In this document: positions 37,342 to 48,844 of the stretch, one piece after another
Numbering within the stretch: position 1 is the first letter of the stretch
Layout: every line of letters starts with the position of its first letter
DNA from: Datisca glomerata
Lineage: Eukaryota > Streptophyta > Magnoliopsida > Cucurbitales > Datiscaceae
DNA: 64,000 nt
Direction: 5' to 3'
NCBI GenBank assembly: GCA_003255025.1
Contig: QANY01004715.1
Coordinates: forward strand, 538,501 to 602,500
Translations under genes and position numbers: made by a program
The notes under the pieces: generated by a model
What the model saw: only the letters and a program-made list of their open reading frames with translations
Databases searched by the model: none
What the model was told of the DNA's origin: nothing

Positions 37342-39230
37342 CTGTGTGTGTGCGCGCGCGCGCGCGCGCGTGTGTTCTTATTATCGTTTCGATTGGCAGC
37401 TGGTAGCAATTTTTTTTGTCAGACTTGTAGTTTCATGCCTTTTAGTTTTTGTTTGGATTTTTCCATGACAGACGGTGAATTTCCACCACATGAAATTTGA
37501 ATTTTCCTTTCATAATATCTGGTTTGTAGTTTTGGAACAAGGTGGAAATTGGACGGAGTTGAGAGCTGAATAAAAATATGCTCAAATTAGCTAAATGATT
37601 GGTAGAATTACCTCAATTTTTTTAATAAGACAACTTACGAAGTCAGGAATCCCTTCTGGTTCTTGATCTGAAGTTCGCATTAAAATTCCTTCATATAAAT
37701 GCAGCTATTCGTCATTGCATTATGTTCCAATTCTACTGAATGTCCCAATTTTTGTATAGTAATTGAAATTTTTGGTGAGGTACAAATAAGCAAGTCTCTG
37801 CAGAGTGTTCAACGTTGTTCTGGAAGTGAATTACTAGAGATAATGTTAGCAAATTCGAAGCTAATTACTGCTACTAAGCTTCATGCATTCTCATCATATC
37901 TGAGCTATCAAAAAATCAGTGGTACAAATGAATATTTGTCGAAATCATTTTGCTCCGCTAGATGTTTGTGTTCTGAACAGCACTCTACTAACTACTAAGC
38001 TGAATGATGAGATTCCAAGGAGACATTGAATTCTCACCTAGTCCTATATTAGGGTCCTGTTTTCCTCAAGCCATCAATATCATATAGTGTAGTAATTCAC
38101 AATTTTCCTGCATAAACAATATCTTTGCCCATCATAGGTACCCTACTCTGCTTAAAATCTTTAATAGTAACCTGTAACTAATTGTGTTCTATTTATTTGT
38201 AGAATTAGCTTCTTACTAATCTTAAGTTCAGTTGACATATACTTGGAAACATTCCAAACATGCATGCTATAGAGCTTACAGAACCCGTGACCGACCAGCA
38301 TTATGATTTTTTTCCCTTCACAACTGAATTTTATTTTCTTCCTCAAGCTTTGGTTATTTTGCTTGTTTATACTTGAAGTTAATGCAGTATTCTATGTATA
38401 AGTTTCACCTTTCTGGTAAGAACATGGGTTAGTATGATCAAGTATATCTTGGTGACTCTCTTTTCTTTTGATTATTTACTCAAGTGTTTCTACATCAGAA
38501 GTTGCAAGTCAATCACGAAAATGTATCAAGATATTCTGTTGGACCTTCAATACCGAGACTCATCCAATTTACATCCTTATTTGGCACATCTGGGTCAAGA
38601 AGATTTGTCAAGGAGAAAAGACTGGGATTGTGTCTTTCAGTTGGAGGTGGGAATCAGCTAGGCTCAGATGTTAGTGAAAAGAAATCTGAAACTGCTGAAA
38701 GATCACTTTCGGATACTAAGTCATTAGCTGTCAATCCACCATCATTGGATGGCTCAGCAGATAATAGTTCATTTCAACCGGGAGTGAATAATGAGTCTTG
38801 TTCTCAAACCTCTGAGTTCACCAATGGATCTACAGCGTCCTCTGATCAGAAGCTGGGGCAAACATCATCTTCGAACTTGCATTCTACATCAAAAAAATCC
38901 CCACTAACAGCACGAGAAAGACTAAGGGCAGCTCGGGTTCTTAGCCGTTACACAGAATCAAAGGCTTCCAAATCAGACATGGGTAGCAATGTACTGGATG
39001 CTCTAAGAGAAAGTGATCGCGGGAAGAAAAGGTCGCGGCTTCCTGAAGCCCCGACCAATATGCTTGATGACAGTAAGCGAGGGATGCCAAAACAAGGCTT
39101 GACATTTCAGTTTCCAGGAGGTGCTGATTTATTTGTCATTGTCTTTTCATTTGTCTTTATTAGCACGGTGATGTTCGCTACTACTTACGTTGTGTGGAAA
39201 GTTGGTGCGATCCATTTTAATGAGTACTGA
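37201..39230 (+). CDS. Uncharacterised plastid-type single-span membrane protein
   Basis: Two exons, 37201-37242 and 38499-39230, GT/AG borders, 257 residues. The N-terminus MAVSLNSVISFNS followed by a Ser/Arg-rich, acid-poor stretch looks like a chloroplast transit peptide. The middle (residues about 70-160) is Ser-rich and probably disordered. A conserved-looking basic block LTARERLRAARVLSRYTESK lies near residue 150. The C-terminus has one hydrophobic span (LFVIVFSFVFISTVMF..., about residues 224-246) followed by KVGAIHFNEY. I do not recognise a named family. The intron carries a long CT/GT/GC microsatellite. Confidence 0.8.
37282..37376. repeat. Compound CT/GT/GC microsatellite
   Basis: About 26 CT units (37282-37333), then GT units, then a run of alternating GC (37351-37371) and a short GT tail. 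It lies in the first intron of the plastid-type protein gene. Confidence 0.95.
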
Positions 39231-41015
39231 GGCATATTGGAATGGGTTTCCACTTCTCAATGCTGCCAAACCTCCTTGATGCAGCCATGTTAAGACTCTT
39301 AAGGCATGATTTTACGCACAGGAAGATCATATTTTACAGGGTTTGGACAACCATTTCTTGTTTCTGGCTAAAGAGATGCATGAAATGTACAAAGGTAGTC
39401 TGGGTCAATGTTTTCACTCAGTATACTTTATTTACTTAGATGCTCCCATGTGCTTGTTTCTAACCATATATGTTTGATCACATCTATTTGAGTTTTTGCC
39501 TTACTTTCTATAATAGTAATTACTGAGGTTTGGCACTTGATTCTGCACATCTTAACATGAGTGGAGCAATAATTTTTTTTATTTAAATCTTAGGAGGGGT
39601 ACTCTTATAGCAAGAGTGGAGCAGGTCAATTTTACATGGGAAACTTTCAGCTTCAGACTTTTGGGGAGGGGTCAATACTTGCTACATCATGGTTTGGTAA
39701 AAAAAAAATTTTCGGCCAGGATCTGGCAGAACAACAGAAACAGAAAATCTTAATATCTTTAAAATAATTCAAAAAGTCTTTATATCATTAAACTCTATCT
39801 CAAGGTCTGAGAATTTCTCATTTTACATACTGCAATTATGATCTTAGTACTATTACTACATAGGGGAGTGGAATTATGCCAATATAGTATTCGAACCAGA
39901 AAAGGGAATAGAAGAGGGAAGTGGTTTGAGCTGGGCCATTACAAGTGCTAGTCGCTAAAGTATGACATACATTTGAAAACATTTTTCTAGTATTCATTAA
40001 AAACTTCTTGTAAAACGAGTGTTTGAAATTGCAAAAAGATTCAAAACGAAAAAGCTTTCAGAACTAATTGTTCGCATAAAACTCTCAAATGGACCACAAA
40101 ATTACTTCTACAAAATAACACATGAACCCTAGACGAATGATGATATGAGTTGACATGTTGATTAAGTTCTCTAAATATAATGATGTCATGGATTTGAGTC
40201 GTGGTTTTTCAAATCCTTGTAGGATTTATAGCTTTGAAAAAGCATGTCGGCATTAAAATGCTTTAACAAGAATTTTTTTGAGGTATCTAAAGTTGATCCT
40301 CTGTTATATCACTTCATGTTAGATTAATATAAGAGTTACTCAAAAGTGAATCAATGGAGAGTTACTCAAAAATGAATCAACCCAAATGACTAAAAAATAA
40401 AGTCATTTTTCTTAGGTTTTATGAAGAATAAAATTTGAAGTGAAATATTAGGTTTTTTTTTTTTCTGAAATGGATAGTCGTAATAGAAATGCCTAACCGA
40501 ACGAATGAAAGATTAGTTCTAGTCCCTTTGACATCATACGACTGTTAAAGCTGCACCACATGCTCACGTTTGTACGTTTAACTGCAATCTCTCGATTCTC
40601 TCCGTTACGTTAACGCTGTTACATCTACCCTATCTCTTTGACCTAACTTCCTACCATCGTTTTTGTCTTGCAATTGAACAGAGCTTTGGTTTACCTGAAG
40701 TAGCTGACAGCCTTTACATGTCCGTTTCATGTTTACTTTATCATTTCATAATCACAGTTTTAAAAAAATTGTCCTCTATTTACTATTATATGATAATCAC
40801 CACCATTCGTGGCATCAGTCAATGAAATAGATGGAACAGATTGAGATAAACACTTAACTACTCACAAAATTTCAAGAAACTCACTCATTACTTCTTTGTA
40901 TAATTAAAGTCTATGATTTAATTTATCATTTCTTCTCAAAATTTGAATAAGATATTATTAATATACAAATTAGTTAACTCATGTTACACCTCTCTCCCAA
41001 CCCCATTAAGAATCA
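39231..41015. other. Intergenic region before the MYB gene
   Basis: No supported gene. Sequence is AT-rich, with a small direct repeat GAGTTACTCAAAA.TGAATCAA near 40330-40380. The 3' end probably contains the MYB promoter. Confidence 0.4.
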
Positions 41016-41267
41016 GTGGGAAAAAGGAAAGAGGAAGAAGAAACGAAAACAAACGCGCTTGTTGTAAGTTGTAACCATAGAGAGAGAGAGTCGTTATGTC
41101 AGGGAGCGGTTTTACGGTTCATACCAACAACCCCTCTCTATCAAACGGTTAGAAACTCAACCATCTCTTTTATTAAAGAAAACCTCCTTACAAACCCACC
41201 AGGCCCTCCTCACCATTTTCTCTCTCCTTTCAAACTTTTGGCAGAGAGAGAGAGAGAGAGACGATCC

Positions 41268-42041
41268 ATGAAGGTGGGTGTCAATGTTAACGATGGTGAT
41301 CGCATTAAAGGATCATGGAGCCCACAAGAAGACGCTACTCTGGTTAAGCTGGTCGACCAACATGGCCCCCGTAACTGGTCCTTGATAAGCACCGGTATTC
41401 CGGGACGCTCAGGCAAGTCTTGCCGGCTTAGGTGGTGCAATCAGCTCAGCCCAACGGTCCAACACCGTCCTTTTAGCCCGGCTGAAGACGCTATCATACT
41501 AGAGGCACATGCACTCCACGGCAATAAGTGGGCCACCATTGCCCGCCTTTTACCCGGACGTACCGACAATGCTATAAAAAATCACTGGAATTCCACGCTT
41601 CGACGTCGTCGACACACCGACTTGTCGTCCGAATCAAATTCGGTTGTGAAGCGTACGAGTCTTGACGTCTCCGTCTCAGAGGCAGCCTCATCCGAATCTG
41701 ACTCGACGATTAAACGTCCTTGCGTGCGTGTTTCGCCGGAGCACAATAGTTACAGTGGGTATTCGGGGTTAGCAGGGCCAGAGACTTTCCTAACACTATC
41801 TCCACCTGGGGAGAGATTGACACTGTTAACTGAGCCTGAGAAAGTGAAGGAAGAGGCGACTGAAAAAGACGAGAGTGAACACAAACCGCACGAAGGAAAA
41901 TGCACCGCGGAAGAGGGGACTTGCTTGGTGACAATCATGCAGCGGATGATAGCTCACGAGGTTAGGAATTACATAGACAGCTTGAGGGAACAAGGTAGGC
42001 TTGTGTCTAATTTTGAGCCAACAGTACCAAAGAGTCCCTGA
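41268..42041 (+). CDS. R2R3-MYB transcription factor, subgroup 22 (MYB44-like)
   Basis: Intronless, 257 residues from the ATG at 41268. The frame is open further upstream (to 41016), but that part is GA-repeat and 5' UTR-like, and the chosen Met sits just before the MYB domain as in relatives. R2 is [21 protein letters not shown] with tryptophans WS, W, W; R3 is [20 protein letters not shown] with the usual initial Phe, [20 protein letters not shown]. The C-terminus has a TFLTLSPPG motif and [19 protein letters not shown], matching the subgroup-22 FM..VQ.MI..EVR.Y motif. Such factors act in the nucleus in ABA, auxin and stress responses. Lack of introns is normal for this subgroup. Confidence 0.93.
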   Translation: MKVGVNVNDGDRIKGSWSPQEDATLVKLVDQHGPRNWSLISTGIPGRSGKSCRLRWCNQLSPTVQHRPFSPAEDAIILEAHALHGNKWATIARLLPGRTDNAIKNHWNSTLRRRRHTDLSSESNSVVKRTSLDVSVSEAASSESDSTIKRPCVRVSPEHNSYSGYSGLAGPETFLTLSPPGERLTLLTEPEKVKEEATEKDESEHKPHEGKCTAEEGTCLVTIMQRMIAHEVRNYIDSLREQGRLVSNFEPTVPKSP

Positions 42042-43128
42042 AAAGTCTCCCAGTTTTTTTCGTTGACTTGATTATAGGAAAATATTAACTCCGAAGCTTT
42101 GTTAAAAAATGAAACAATTCTATATAATTACTTAATGGTTCCTCGAATCCTCACTGTAAGCAACATTTCCGAGAAGCTCTCGAGAAAAATAAGTTGTTTT
42201 GGTAGAGGTATAAGAAACGCTTTAAACATCAAGAAAAATAAGTTGCGTTGCCGGTGGTCCTTAACAATACTAGAGAATAACGGACATAAATTAGTAGGGA
42301 AGAATGGACGACGGGGCATGGCGAACAAGGAGAAATATGAATGAAATGATATGTGTATCGATAATACTAACCAATGAGAACTCAGTTCTCCATAATTTGT
42401 CCTTTGATTCAGAATTTCCAAGAGGTAAGTGTTCCATTTGAAATCTTAGTTGGAAACACTAACTTTTAAATAGTTCATAGATTGTTAAGCTTTTCAAAAC
42501 GCGCAACTCTATTGAATGAAGAAACAAGTATCACATCGATCATATACTGCATCCGATGCAGATCCTGGAAAACTATTGGAAAACACAATTTATCAACCGG
42601 CATATTGCATTGTGATCCGAGGAATAAAACCCATCATTCCTCTACACACCAGGTAGGTGTATACTGGATAGAATGAGGCTGATCCCTTTTATAAAGGATT
42701 TACTAGCTGAAGAGCAAGTCATGCGAAACTATATTCCTGTAGTTCAATCATTGTAAAACTAAAAATTCAAAGGTTCTACACTTCCAAAAAGGCTGGACAT
42801 GAATCCCCATAAATTCCATTCACAGATTCAGTTAGGAAATCTCAAAGCTACATTTCAAATCCACTCGACTTATATAAAATAAATAAGTAGCCAAATGGAA
42901 TCATAATTTCAACAACTCAACGAGGATTAATCTTGGAGAATGCATTACCAAATGTCAGTAATACGATGATAATAACAAATACTACTATTAAGATCCAAAA
43001 TAACAAAAACTGTAAAAATTATCCGAACTTGAAATAAAACATGAACACCTCTCTAATCAGTACCCATTAGACAAGAAAGCCGTGACAGAATACAAGTGGA
43101 CGATATCGATTTATTACGGGGAAGAGAA
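42042..43128. other. Region between MYB and eL41, no gene seen
   Basis: The MYB 3' UTR and the eL41 3' UTR converge here. Short open frames (such as 42099-42344) lack any recognisable product. Confidence 0.4.
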
Positions 43129-43301
43129 CTACTTGGATCTCTGCCTCATCTTTCGGCGCTTCCTCTTCAACCTCCTCATTCTCTTCTTCTTCCACTGTTA
43201 AAACACAAAAACAAACAATCTCGTTCAATTTAACAGATCAAGAGCACTCAAGGAAATGAATGCTCAAGAAACTGAAGAAATGACTTTACCTTAGCTCTCA
43301 T
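43129..43301 (-). CDS. RPL41: Large ribosomal subunit protein eL41 (RPL41), 25 residues
   Basis: Exon 1 is 43290-43301 (ATGAGAGCTAAG, then GTAAAG) and exon 2 is 43129-43194 (preceded by TAACAG, stop TAG). The product starts MRAKWKKKRMRR and ends KMRQRSK, exactly 25 residues. That is the full eL41 sequence, one of the shortest known proteins, a single basic helix in the ribosome. The intron splits codons 4 and 5. It is too short for routine ORF calling. Confidence 0.96.
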
Positions 43302-43337
43302 GGTGATGCTCTGACAACGTCGCCCCTGCTTCGCTTA

Positions 43338-43512
43338 GAAACCCTAACGTCTGGACGAGGCTGCGGAGAAGCTAATCAAAGATTCGCTAGGAATTGAAAA
43401 CTCAGGGTTTTTGCGATATATATACGAAAGAAACCCTAATTTTACGCTTACAGCTTACAACGTAACTAAACTGCTCCTCATTTGGGCCTTCAGCTAGTCT
43501 TATTACGGCCCA
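43338..43512 (-). promoter_or_regulatory. eL41 promoter: telo-boxes and site II motifs
   Basis: Telomere-like AAACCCTAA motifs occur at about 43340 and 43432. TGGGCC site II motifs occur on the plus strand at 43483-43488 and on the minus strand at 43507-43512. A TATATATA stretch lies near 43418-43426. Telo-box plus site II is the hallmark of plant ribosomal protein and other growth-coupled promoters (site II is bound by TCP factors). Function here is inferred from motif and position. Confidence 0.75.
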
Positions 43513-43944
43513 TAACGAAAAGTAAAATTTAAGCTTTACATTATTCCTTGTCGTTTTGTCGGAAAAATATCTTCAAAAACAAATATTTCAGTGTCAATCA
43601 TGGAAAATTCACTGACCAAATATAAAATTCTTTTTTCTTCAAGCATAATTCAAAAATGAATTTGCTATTGCATTACATTCAATATTACATCTATTGGTCA
43701 TATCACGAGATCATCTCTCAATTGGGAGTAATTATTAAGAGTATCAGTCACATTATAGTTTGAGATCAATATAAGAAAATTATAATATGTTGATTTAGAT
43801 CAGATCGAGTATGATTTATTTGAAACAAAAATTGAAAAAATAAACTTATTATTATTTTTTAAATAAAGACAGATCTGGGCTGTTAATTTGTCCATCCAAC
43901 GAACACGGGTATTGTGGCAGGTACTCCCGATAATTACTCCTCAA

Positions 43945-44243
43945 TAGGAGTGTGCGGAATCTGACCAGAGCATGTAACTAGAATCAGGCCGAACCAAAGT
44001 TGATCAGTTTAAACAATTTTTTAGTTATAAATGGGCGGTTTGGTCTAGAGTTCGTAAAAACCAAACTTTCGATCTAGAATTATGAAATAACCCAGTCGAA
44101 CCGACCAGATGATTATCGATCTGTCAGTTTGGTTTTTACAAGCGTCAGTGGTCGATTTGGTCCTCCATATAAGAGGATCGTGATTTTCGATTCGGTCTAG
44201 TTTTTTTATAAGAAACCAGGCTGAACCGATTGTGAACACCTCA
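43945..44243. mobile_element. hAT-type MITE, copy 3
   Basis: Diverged relative of the copies at 2489 and 3627, with ends TAGGAGTGTGCGGA and TGTGAACACCTCA. The interior has GAACCGA / TCGGTT-type motifs. Only CTCAA is clearly shared by the two flanks, so the target duplication has decayed. Confidence 0.6.
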
Positions 44244-44285
44244 ATCTCTCAATACAATGTCAGTACAGATGCCATTTAATAAAAA

Positions 44286-45856
44286 CTAGTCAATACACAC
44301 GCGTGATGCATGTGTATTTGAATATATTATATTTATAATTATGATTATTACTTATAATCTTAGTTGTTTATGTGAATTAAAAAGAAATACATTTAACCCA
44401 TTGTTATCTTTTTAATTTGTGTGAGTAAAATCAAGACAGTCTTATATTGTTATTATGTTTATTTGTTGAGTATATTATTATTCAACATATCATAGAAACT
44501 ATTATGCTTTTAAAAAAATGAAGAGTATATAATATAAATGTGCTCTAGAAAAAGAAAAGGAAAAAATGATATCATTAAAAGTAAGCAATCTATTTCTTGT
44601 TTTATTTTAAACTTGATCTAAATTATTTTGTTACAAAATTTAACATATTAGAAAAGTTTGTGTGACTAAATAAAGTACTGAATATACTAACATAAAAAAA
44701 TATAGCATAACTAGAGTCTCTAAGCAGTGTGTTGTAATTGAATTATATTTTAAATTATATTATTCGAATTCTTACAATAATAATTTACTTTCCGTATACA
44801 TTTACAAATTATTAGAAAAAAGCTACAATTTTCTTTTATAACTTTTTAAAATTCACTTTAAGTTATCAAATTAAAATTAACTTAAAATTTATGTACTAAT
44901 TATTTGATATTTTTTTCTAAAATCATTAAATAGGTGAATGAACTGAAAAAGTTAATGTCTACTGTGATGCTAAAAACTTCAACTGTGATGTTTGATGTAC
45001 TCATCCTTCTAGCTGATGGATGTATTCCCCCTCTGGTCGATGGAGGTATTCTTCCCTCTGGCTGGAGCTCATCACGACCACAATGTCTGCAAAACATAGA
45101 TGAAGAACCTAAATAGCAAGGAAACCCGAGGGGGGGGGGGGGGCTCCTCTAAAGGCCTCCGATACCTAAGTTAGTATTCCGGCATTATTTTGACCTAATT
45201 TACTTAAGGGAGAAAATGACTTACCTTTTTCCTTCGTAGATGAGGGTATTTGTACATGGGGCCTTGCGGGGAGAAGTGTGTCGAGGGGGTCTACCGGGAC
45301 ACGATGTATGTCCTGATTGTCATCGATTTGACAGAAATGAGGTGACTTTTGACATAAAACGAGGGTTATTAAATGTCGATGTGCCTTAGAAATGACTGGA
45401 CGAGGATTATTTTGACGTTCTACCTCGACGATTGGACCTGTGAGCGCTCAGGCCTATGGTGAATTGGCACCTAGGGTGTTACTTTCGGCGGGTAATGATG
45501 ACCCTAACACTCAAGGTTAATCGAGCCCCCTTTACGAGCCTGATCTTTGCTCTTACTTGTGCCTGGGTATGTGCAACCCGAGCTCATTCGAATCTAGCTA
45601 GGCGAGGTCGGTTCCTCTCCTTTGAAACCTTCCCATGTCAATGGCTCTTTGCTGTGATGCGACACGTGCTGTCACATTATTGGTGCTTAGAAAAACACCC
45701 ATAACACCTACTTTTAATTTATTATAATTTTAAAAGTAACCAATTATTTAATGTCACGAGTAAATCATAAAGTTATTTTGTGTAATGTTACATAATAATT
45801 GCACAAAATTGTCCAAAAATGATACTCGTATCCTCCCACTTTTAATATATTATAGA
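44286..45856 (-). mobile_element. Helitron-like element carrying a nested solo LTR
   Basis: On the minus strand the right end is TCTATAATATATTAAAAGTGGGAGG after a host A. The left end is an imperfect hairpin ACACATGCATCACGCGTGTGT, five bases, then CTAG and host T. These match the family in the clathrin introns. The 744-bp solo LTR at 44963-45706 accounts for nearly half of its length. No coding genes. Confidence 0.6.
44963..45706 (-). mobile_element. Solo LTR (same family as the split copy near 13 and 18 kb)
   Basis: Starts TGTGATG and ends CATAACA on the plus strand. Near-identical pentamers TCTAC (44958-44962) and CCTAC (45707-45711) flank it. Homologous to 12923-13421 plus 18303-18511. 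It contains a 14-base G run at 45130-45143. An 82-codon open frame at 45456-45704 has no recognisable product. Confidence 0.65.
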
Positions 45857-47396
45857 TGAACATTTTTCTCTTAAAACTTTTGAAGAATTATGCCTAGTTT
45901 TGATTATTCTTGCAAAACAGCCTCCCCACATACATTTATTGACTAAGTTAAACTCTTAATTTTTTTTACAGTAAGAAATTCCAAAGGAATATTAACATAC
46001 AATAACATAGGAGTAAAATGCAAACTTAGGGTACGTTTATCAAATTTTAAAATTTAGGATTTGGACTTAAAAATTAGATTACTGCGTTTACAATAACCTT
46101 AAAAATATGAATATAGATTAGATGATTTTATCAGTGTCCTTCCATGGAAAATGTTATTTCTTATAAATTTTTTTAGACATGATTATTCATAATTTTATCA
46201 TTTAGTTAAATATATTAAATATCTATTAAACGTAAAATTAAATATCCAATAGAAATAATTATAATTAAAGAAAGGAAAAGGAAAATGCACGATCGTATGT
46301 GTGACTGTTGAAGAAAAATTTGAGAAAGAGTTAGGATCCCATTACAGTTTTCAATTTTTTTAATAAGGGTATTAATGACTTTTCATCAAATATTGATAAG
46401 TATAAGATTTAGATTTCTAATTCAAGCTTTTAATAAGGATTTTGTAATTTATACTAATCAAAGGACCATAGATCTAGCCAAATGTTAATCTCTATAAGAA
46501 TTTGTAAATGTTTATTTTAGTAAATCTGAATAGGATTACAAATTCGGAATCCATAAATATGTCATCCAACTTTTAAAAGTAAAAACGACATTAATCATTT
46601 AGTCTATCAGACATTTGTGTCAAAAATTGAACCACAACTGCTTGGTAACTGATATGGCCGTATGGTGTATATATATGATATAGCTAGCTAGGATGAAATA
46701 CCCAAAGAAGAACCACGTTATTAAAATAAACACAATTATTAACAAAGAACCATCACATGGTCTGAAATTTAAGCCCATAACGCCATGCTAGCCATGCCAT
46801 TCACTCAATCACCCACCAGCCACCATTTCCCCCAAATTTTTAGCATATAGACAATTACACACATTAAATATAAATACTTTCACATATCATCCTTTTATTT
46901 CGTCAAATAATTACTTTAAAATTAATGAATGTTTATGACAAATGAATGAAGTAGAATCAAACAGTACATCAACGGAACCAAGTGGAGCAGACAAATGAAT
47001 GATTTGGTGTCAATAAGTACGCACTAGAATGACTCGATAAGAACAGCCAATACAATCCAAATTTTGGCTATTAGTGGATAAGTCCGGACTTTCATCAAAC
47101 AAAAACTGGCATCCTTGACAACTCATAACTACCCAATCAACTCCAACAAACAAGAAAATCCCAAAACAAAAACTTCACAAATCAACTTAATTAGAACTAA
47201 ACTGTTAGCTTGGACTTGTGATCAAATCCTGATCTTTCTTCTATTAACTCAATCAAAACCAGACAGTGACCAGATCTTAATTTAATCAAACAAGTAATAA
47301 ACAGAATAATACTCTGCTACTCGATTCTACCAACCAATTATCCACAACACGAAAAAAAAAGATGATAGGAAAGGCTGAATTTATTATATTATACAT
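45857..47396. other. Region downstream of the ATL gene, no gene seen
   Basis: AT-rich. The part from about 47100 to 47396 is probably the 3' UTR of the minus-strand RING gene. Nothing else recognised. Confidence 0.4.
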
Positions 47397-47924
47397 TTAT
47401 ACTTGATTTTCTATTACAACCTGTGTAAGAGCCGAGCCAGAATCAGAGCAAACTCGGAGAGAGACTCTGCAAATCGGGCAACTCGACTGAGTTCTGAGCC
47501 ACTTGTCAACACACTCGGAATGAAAACAATGCTGACAATTAGGCAAAACCTTCACCTTTTCACCATCCTCAAACATGCTCAGACATATGCAACATTCCCC
47601 ATCCGATGATGAGCCAACACGATTCGCCGCGTCCGGTGACGATTGATACAGAGTAATCGGCAAGCACTGAATCGCCAGAGCATCAAGTCCTCGTGCTTGA
47701 GCAGGCGCCCCGTGAGGAGCGTGGAGCGCGTCGGAAGAGGCAGATGTGCTGAGACGGTGGAAGCGGAAGACCCATCTGGCGTAGAGGAACAGAAGAGTGA
47801 TTAGCAAAGTGATAGCGAAGAGGACGACGACGAAGAAGAGGGAACGGCCTCGGATTTGGAAATTCCGGTCATCAATCTCGGTGAAGTGCCAGTGGAATGG
47901 CATTTGGGTGTCTTGGGAAGTCAT
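47397..47924 (-). CDS. ATL-family RING-H2 E3 ubiquitin ligase
   Basis: Intronless, 175 residues, typical for ATLs. One transmembrane span near residues 28-50 ([20 protein letters not shown]). A GLD-type motif [12 protein letters not shown] at about 79-90. The RING-H2 domain runs from residue 111 to 152: C111, C114, C130, H132, H135, C138, C149, C152, with the ATL-specific DKWL tryptophan. All eight zinc ligands are present, so E2 binding should be intact. ATLs are membrane-anchored ligases, often rapidly induced by defence or stress signals. The exact subgroup and substrates cannot be read from the sequence. Confidence 0.93.
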   Translation of the reverse strand: MTSQDTQMPFHWHFTEIDDRNFQIRGRSLFFVVVLFAITLLITLLFLYARWVFRFHRLSTSASSDALHAPHGAPAQARGLDALAIQCLPITLYQSSPDAANRVGSSSDGECCICLSMFEDGEKVKVLPNCQHCFHSECVDKWLRTQSSCPICRVSLRVCSDSGSALTQVVIENQV

Positions 47925-48840
47925 AGTGAAAAACGAAATTTCTCTATAGTCTATTTTACATAGACGGTTGCAAAAATTGAAGCAGGGGAAAAGATGTGGG
48001 ACGGTTGTTGCGGCGGTGAAAGCAGCGGAGGCCCCGGCCGTGACATGTGGGACTGGAAGAGAGAACTAATTGGGGGTGATGAAGCTTGAAAGGGGGTTAG
48101 CCATAGATATTATGTTCAAAGGCGGAAAAGACAGAGATTAGCACGGCTAGATATTATTCGAAGATATTTTGGCTTGAGTACTTGCAGGCTAAGCGCGTGA
48201 GATTATTAAGTGAATTTTTGCCGTAAATATCTTTTGATATTAAGATATGAGAGCGTGTGGATTCGTGTACCAGTTGAAGACAATGGAATATGAAAGAGGT
48301 ACAATGGCCTACCAAATGTTGGATTCTTATGGTAATTACAAAGTGTATACATCTTCACACAGGAATTTGGATTCCGTCTTATAATCCATCCTTCCCGTTG
48401 GGTTCCAATTGCAGCGGTGTATGAGCTAATCTAATCGGTTGGCTGTAATATCGACAGACAGTTCATATCAGCGCAACATATAATTAAAAAAATTGATATG
48501 ATTTTTTAATTTTTTTCATTTAAACCAATATAAATGCTAAGATTTGAGTTTTAAGTTATTTAGATAAATATACATTTTTCAATTTCACAAAAAATTTATA
48601 CTCTTTTTGAAAATAAAAAATATTTATATTTCTGACTCACAAACTTCAGATCATTACTTTTTTTTTATCAAAGTTACTTTAAAACTTTTAAGGGGATATA
48701 TGAATATGACTCGAACGCACGAATTCTTACAATCTCTCTCTTTCTTCATCATTTTTTTTCTTTTCTCAATGCACAATCAATTCATAGTTTCTTCTTCTTT
48801 TTCTTCTCTCTTATTCAACGAAACTCATTTTTCTTCTTTA
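47925..48840. other. ATL promoter and flank
   Basis: Upstream (on the minus strand) of the RING gene. The first about 200 bp hold a GC-rich stretch near 48000-48060. No second gene recognised. A 102-codon open frame at 48607-48915 is Ser/Phe-rich low complexity and runs into the palindrome array; I do not support it. Confidence 0.4.
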
Positions 48841-48844
48841 AGAA

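Noticed and set aside
41016..41267. 84-codon N-terminal extension of the MYB frame
   Set aside because: Encoded by GA-repeat, UTR-like sequence; relatives start just before the R2 repeat, so the ATG at 41268 is preferred.
43945..44243. Possible pararetrovirus or gene fragment because of GGTT/AACC richness
   Set aside because: Ends and composition match the hAT MITE family seen at 2.5 and 3.6 kb.
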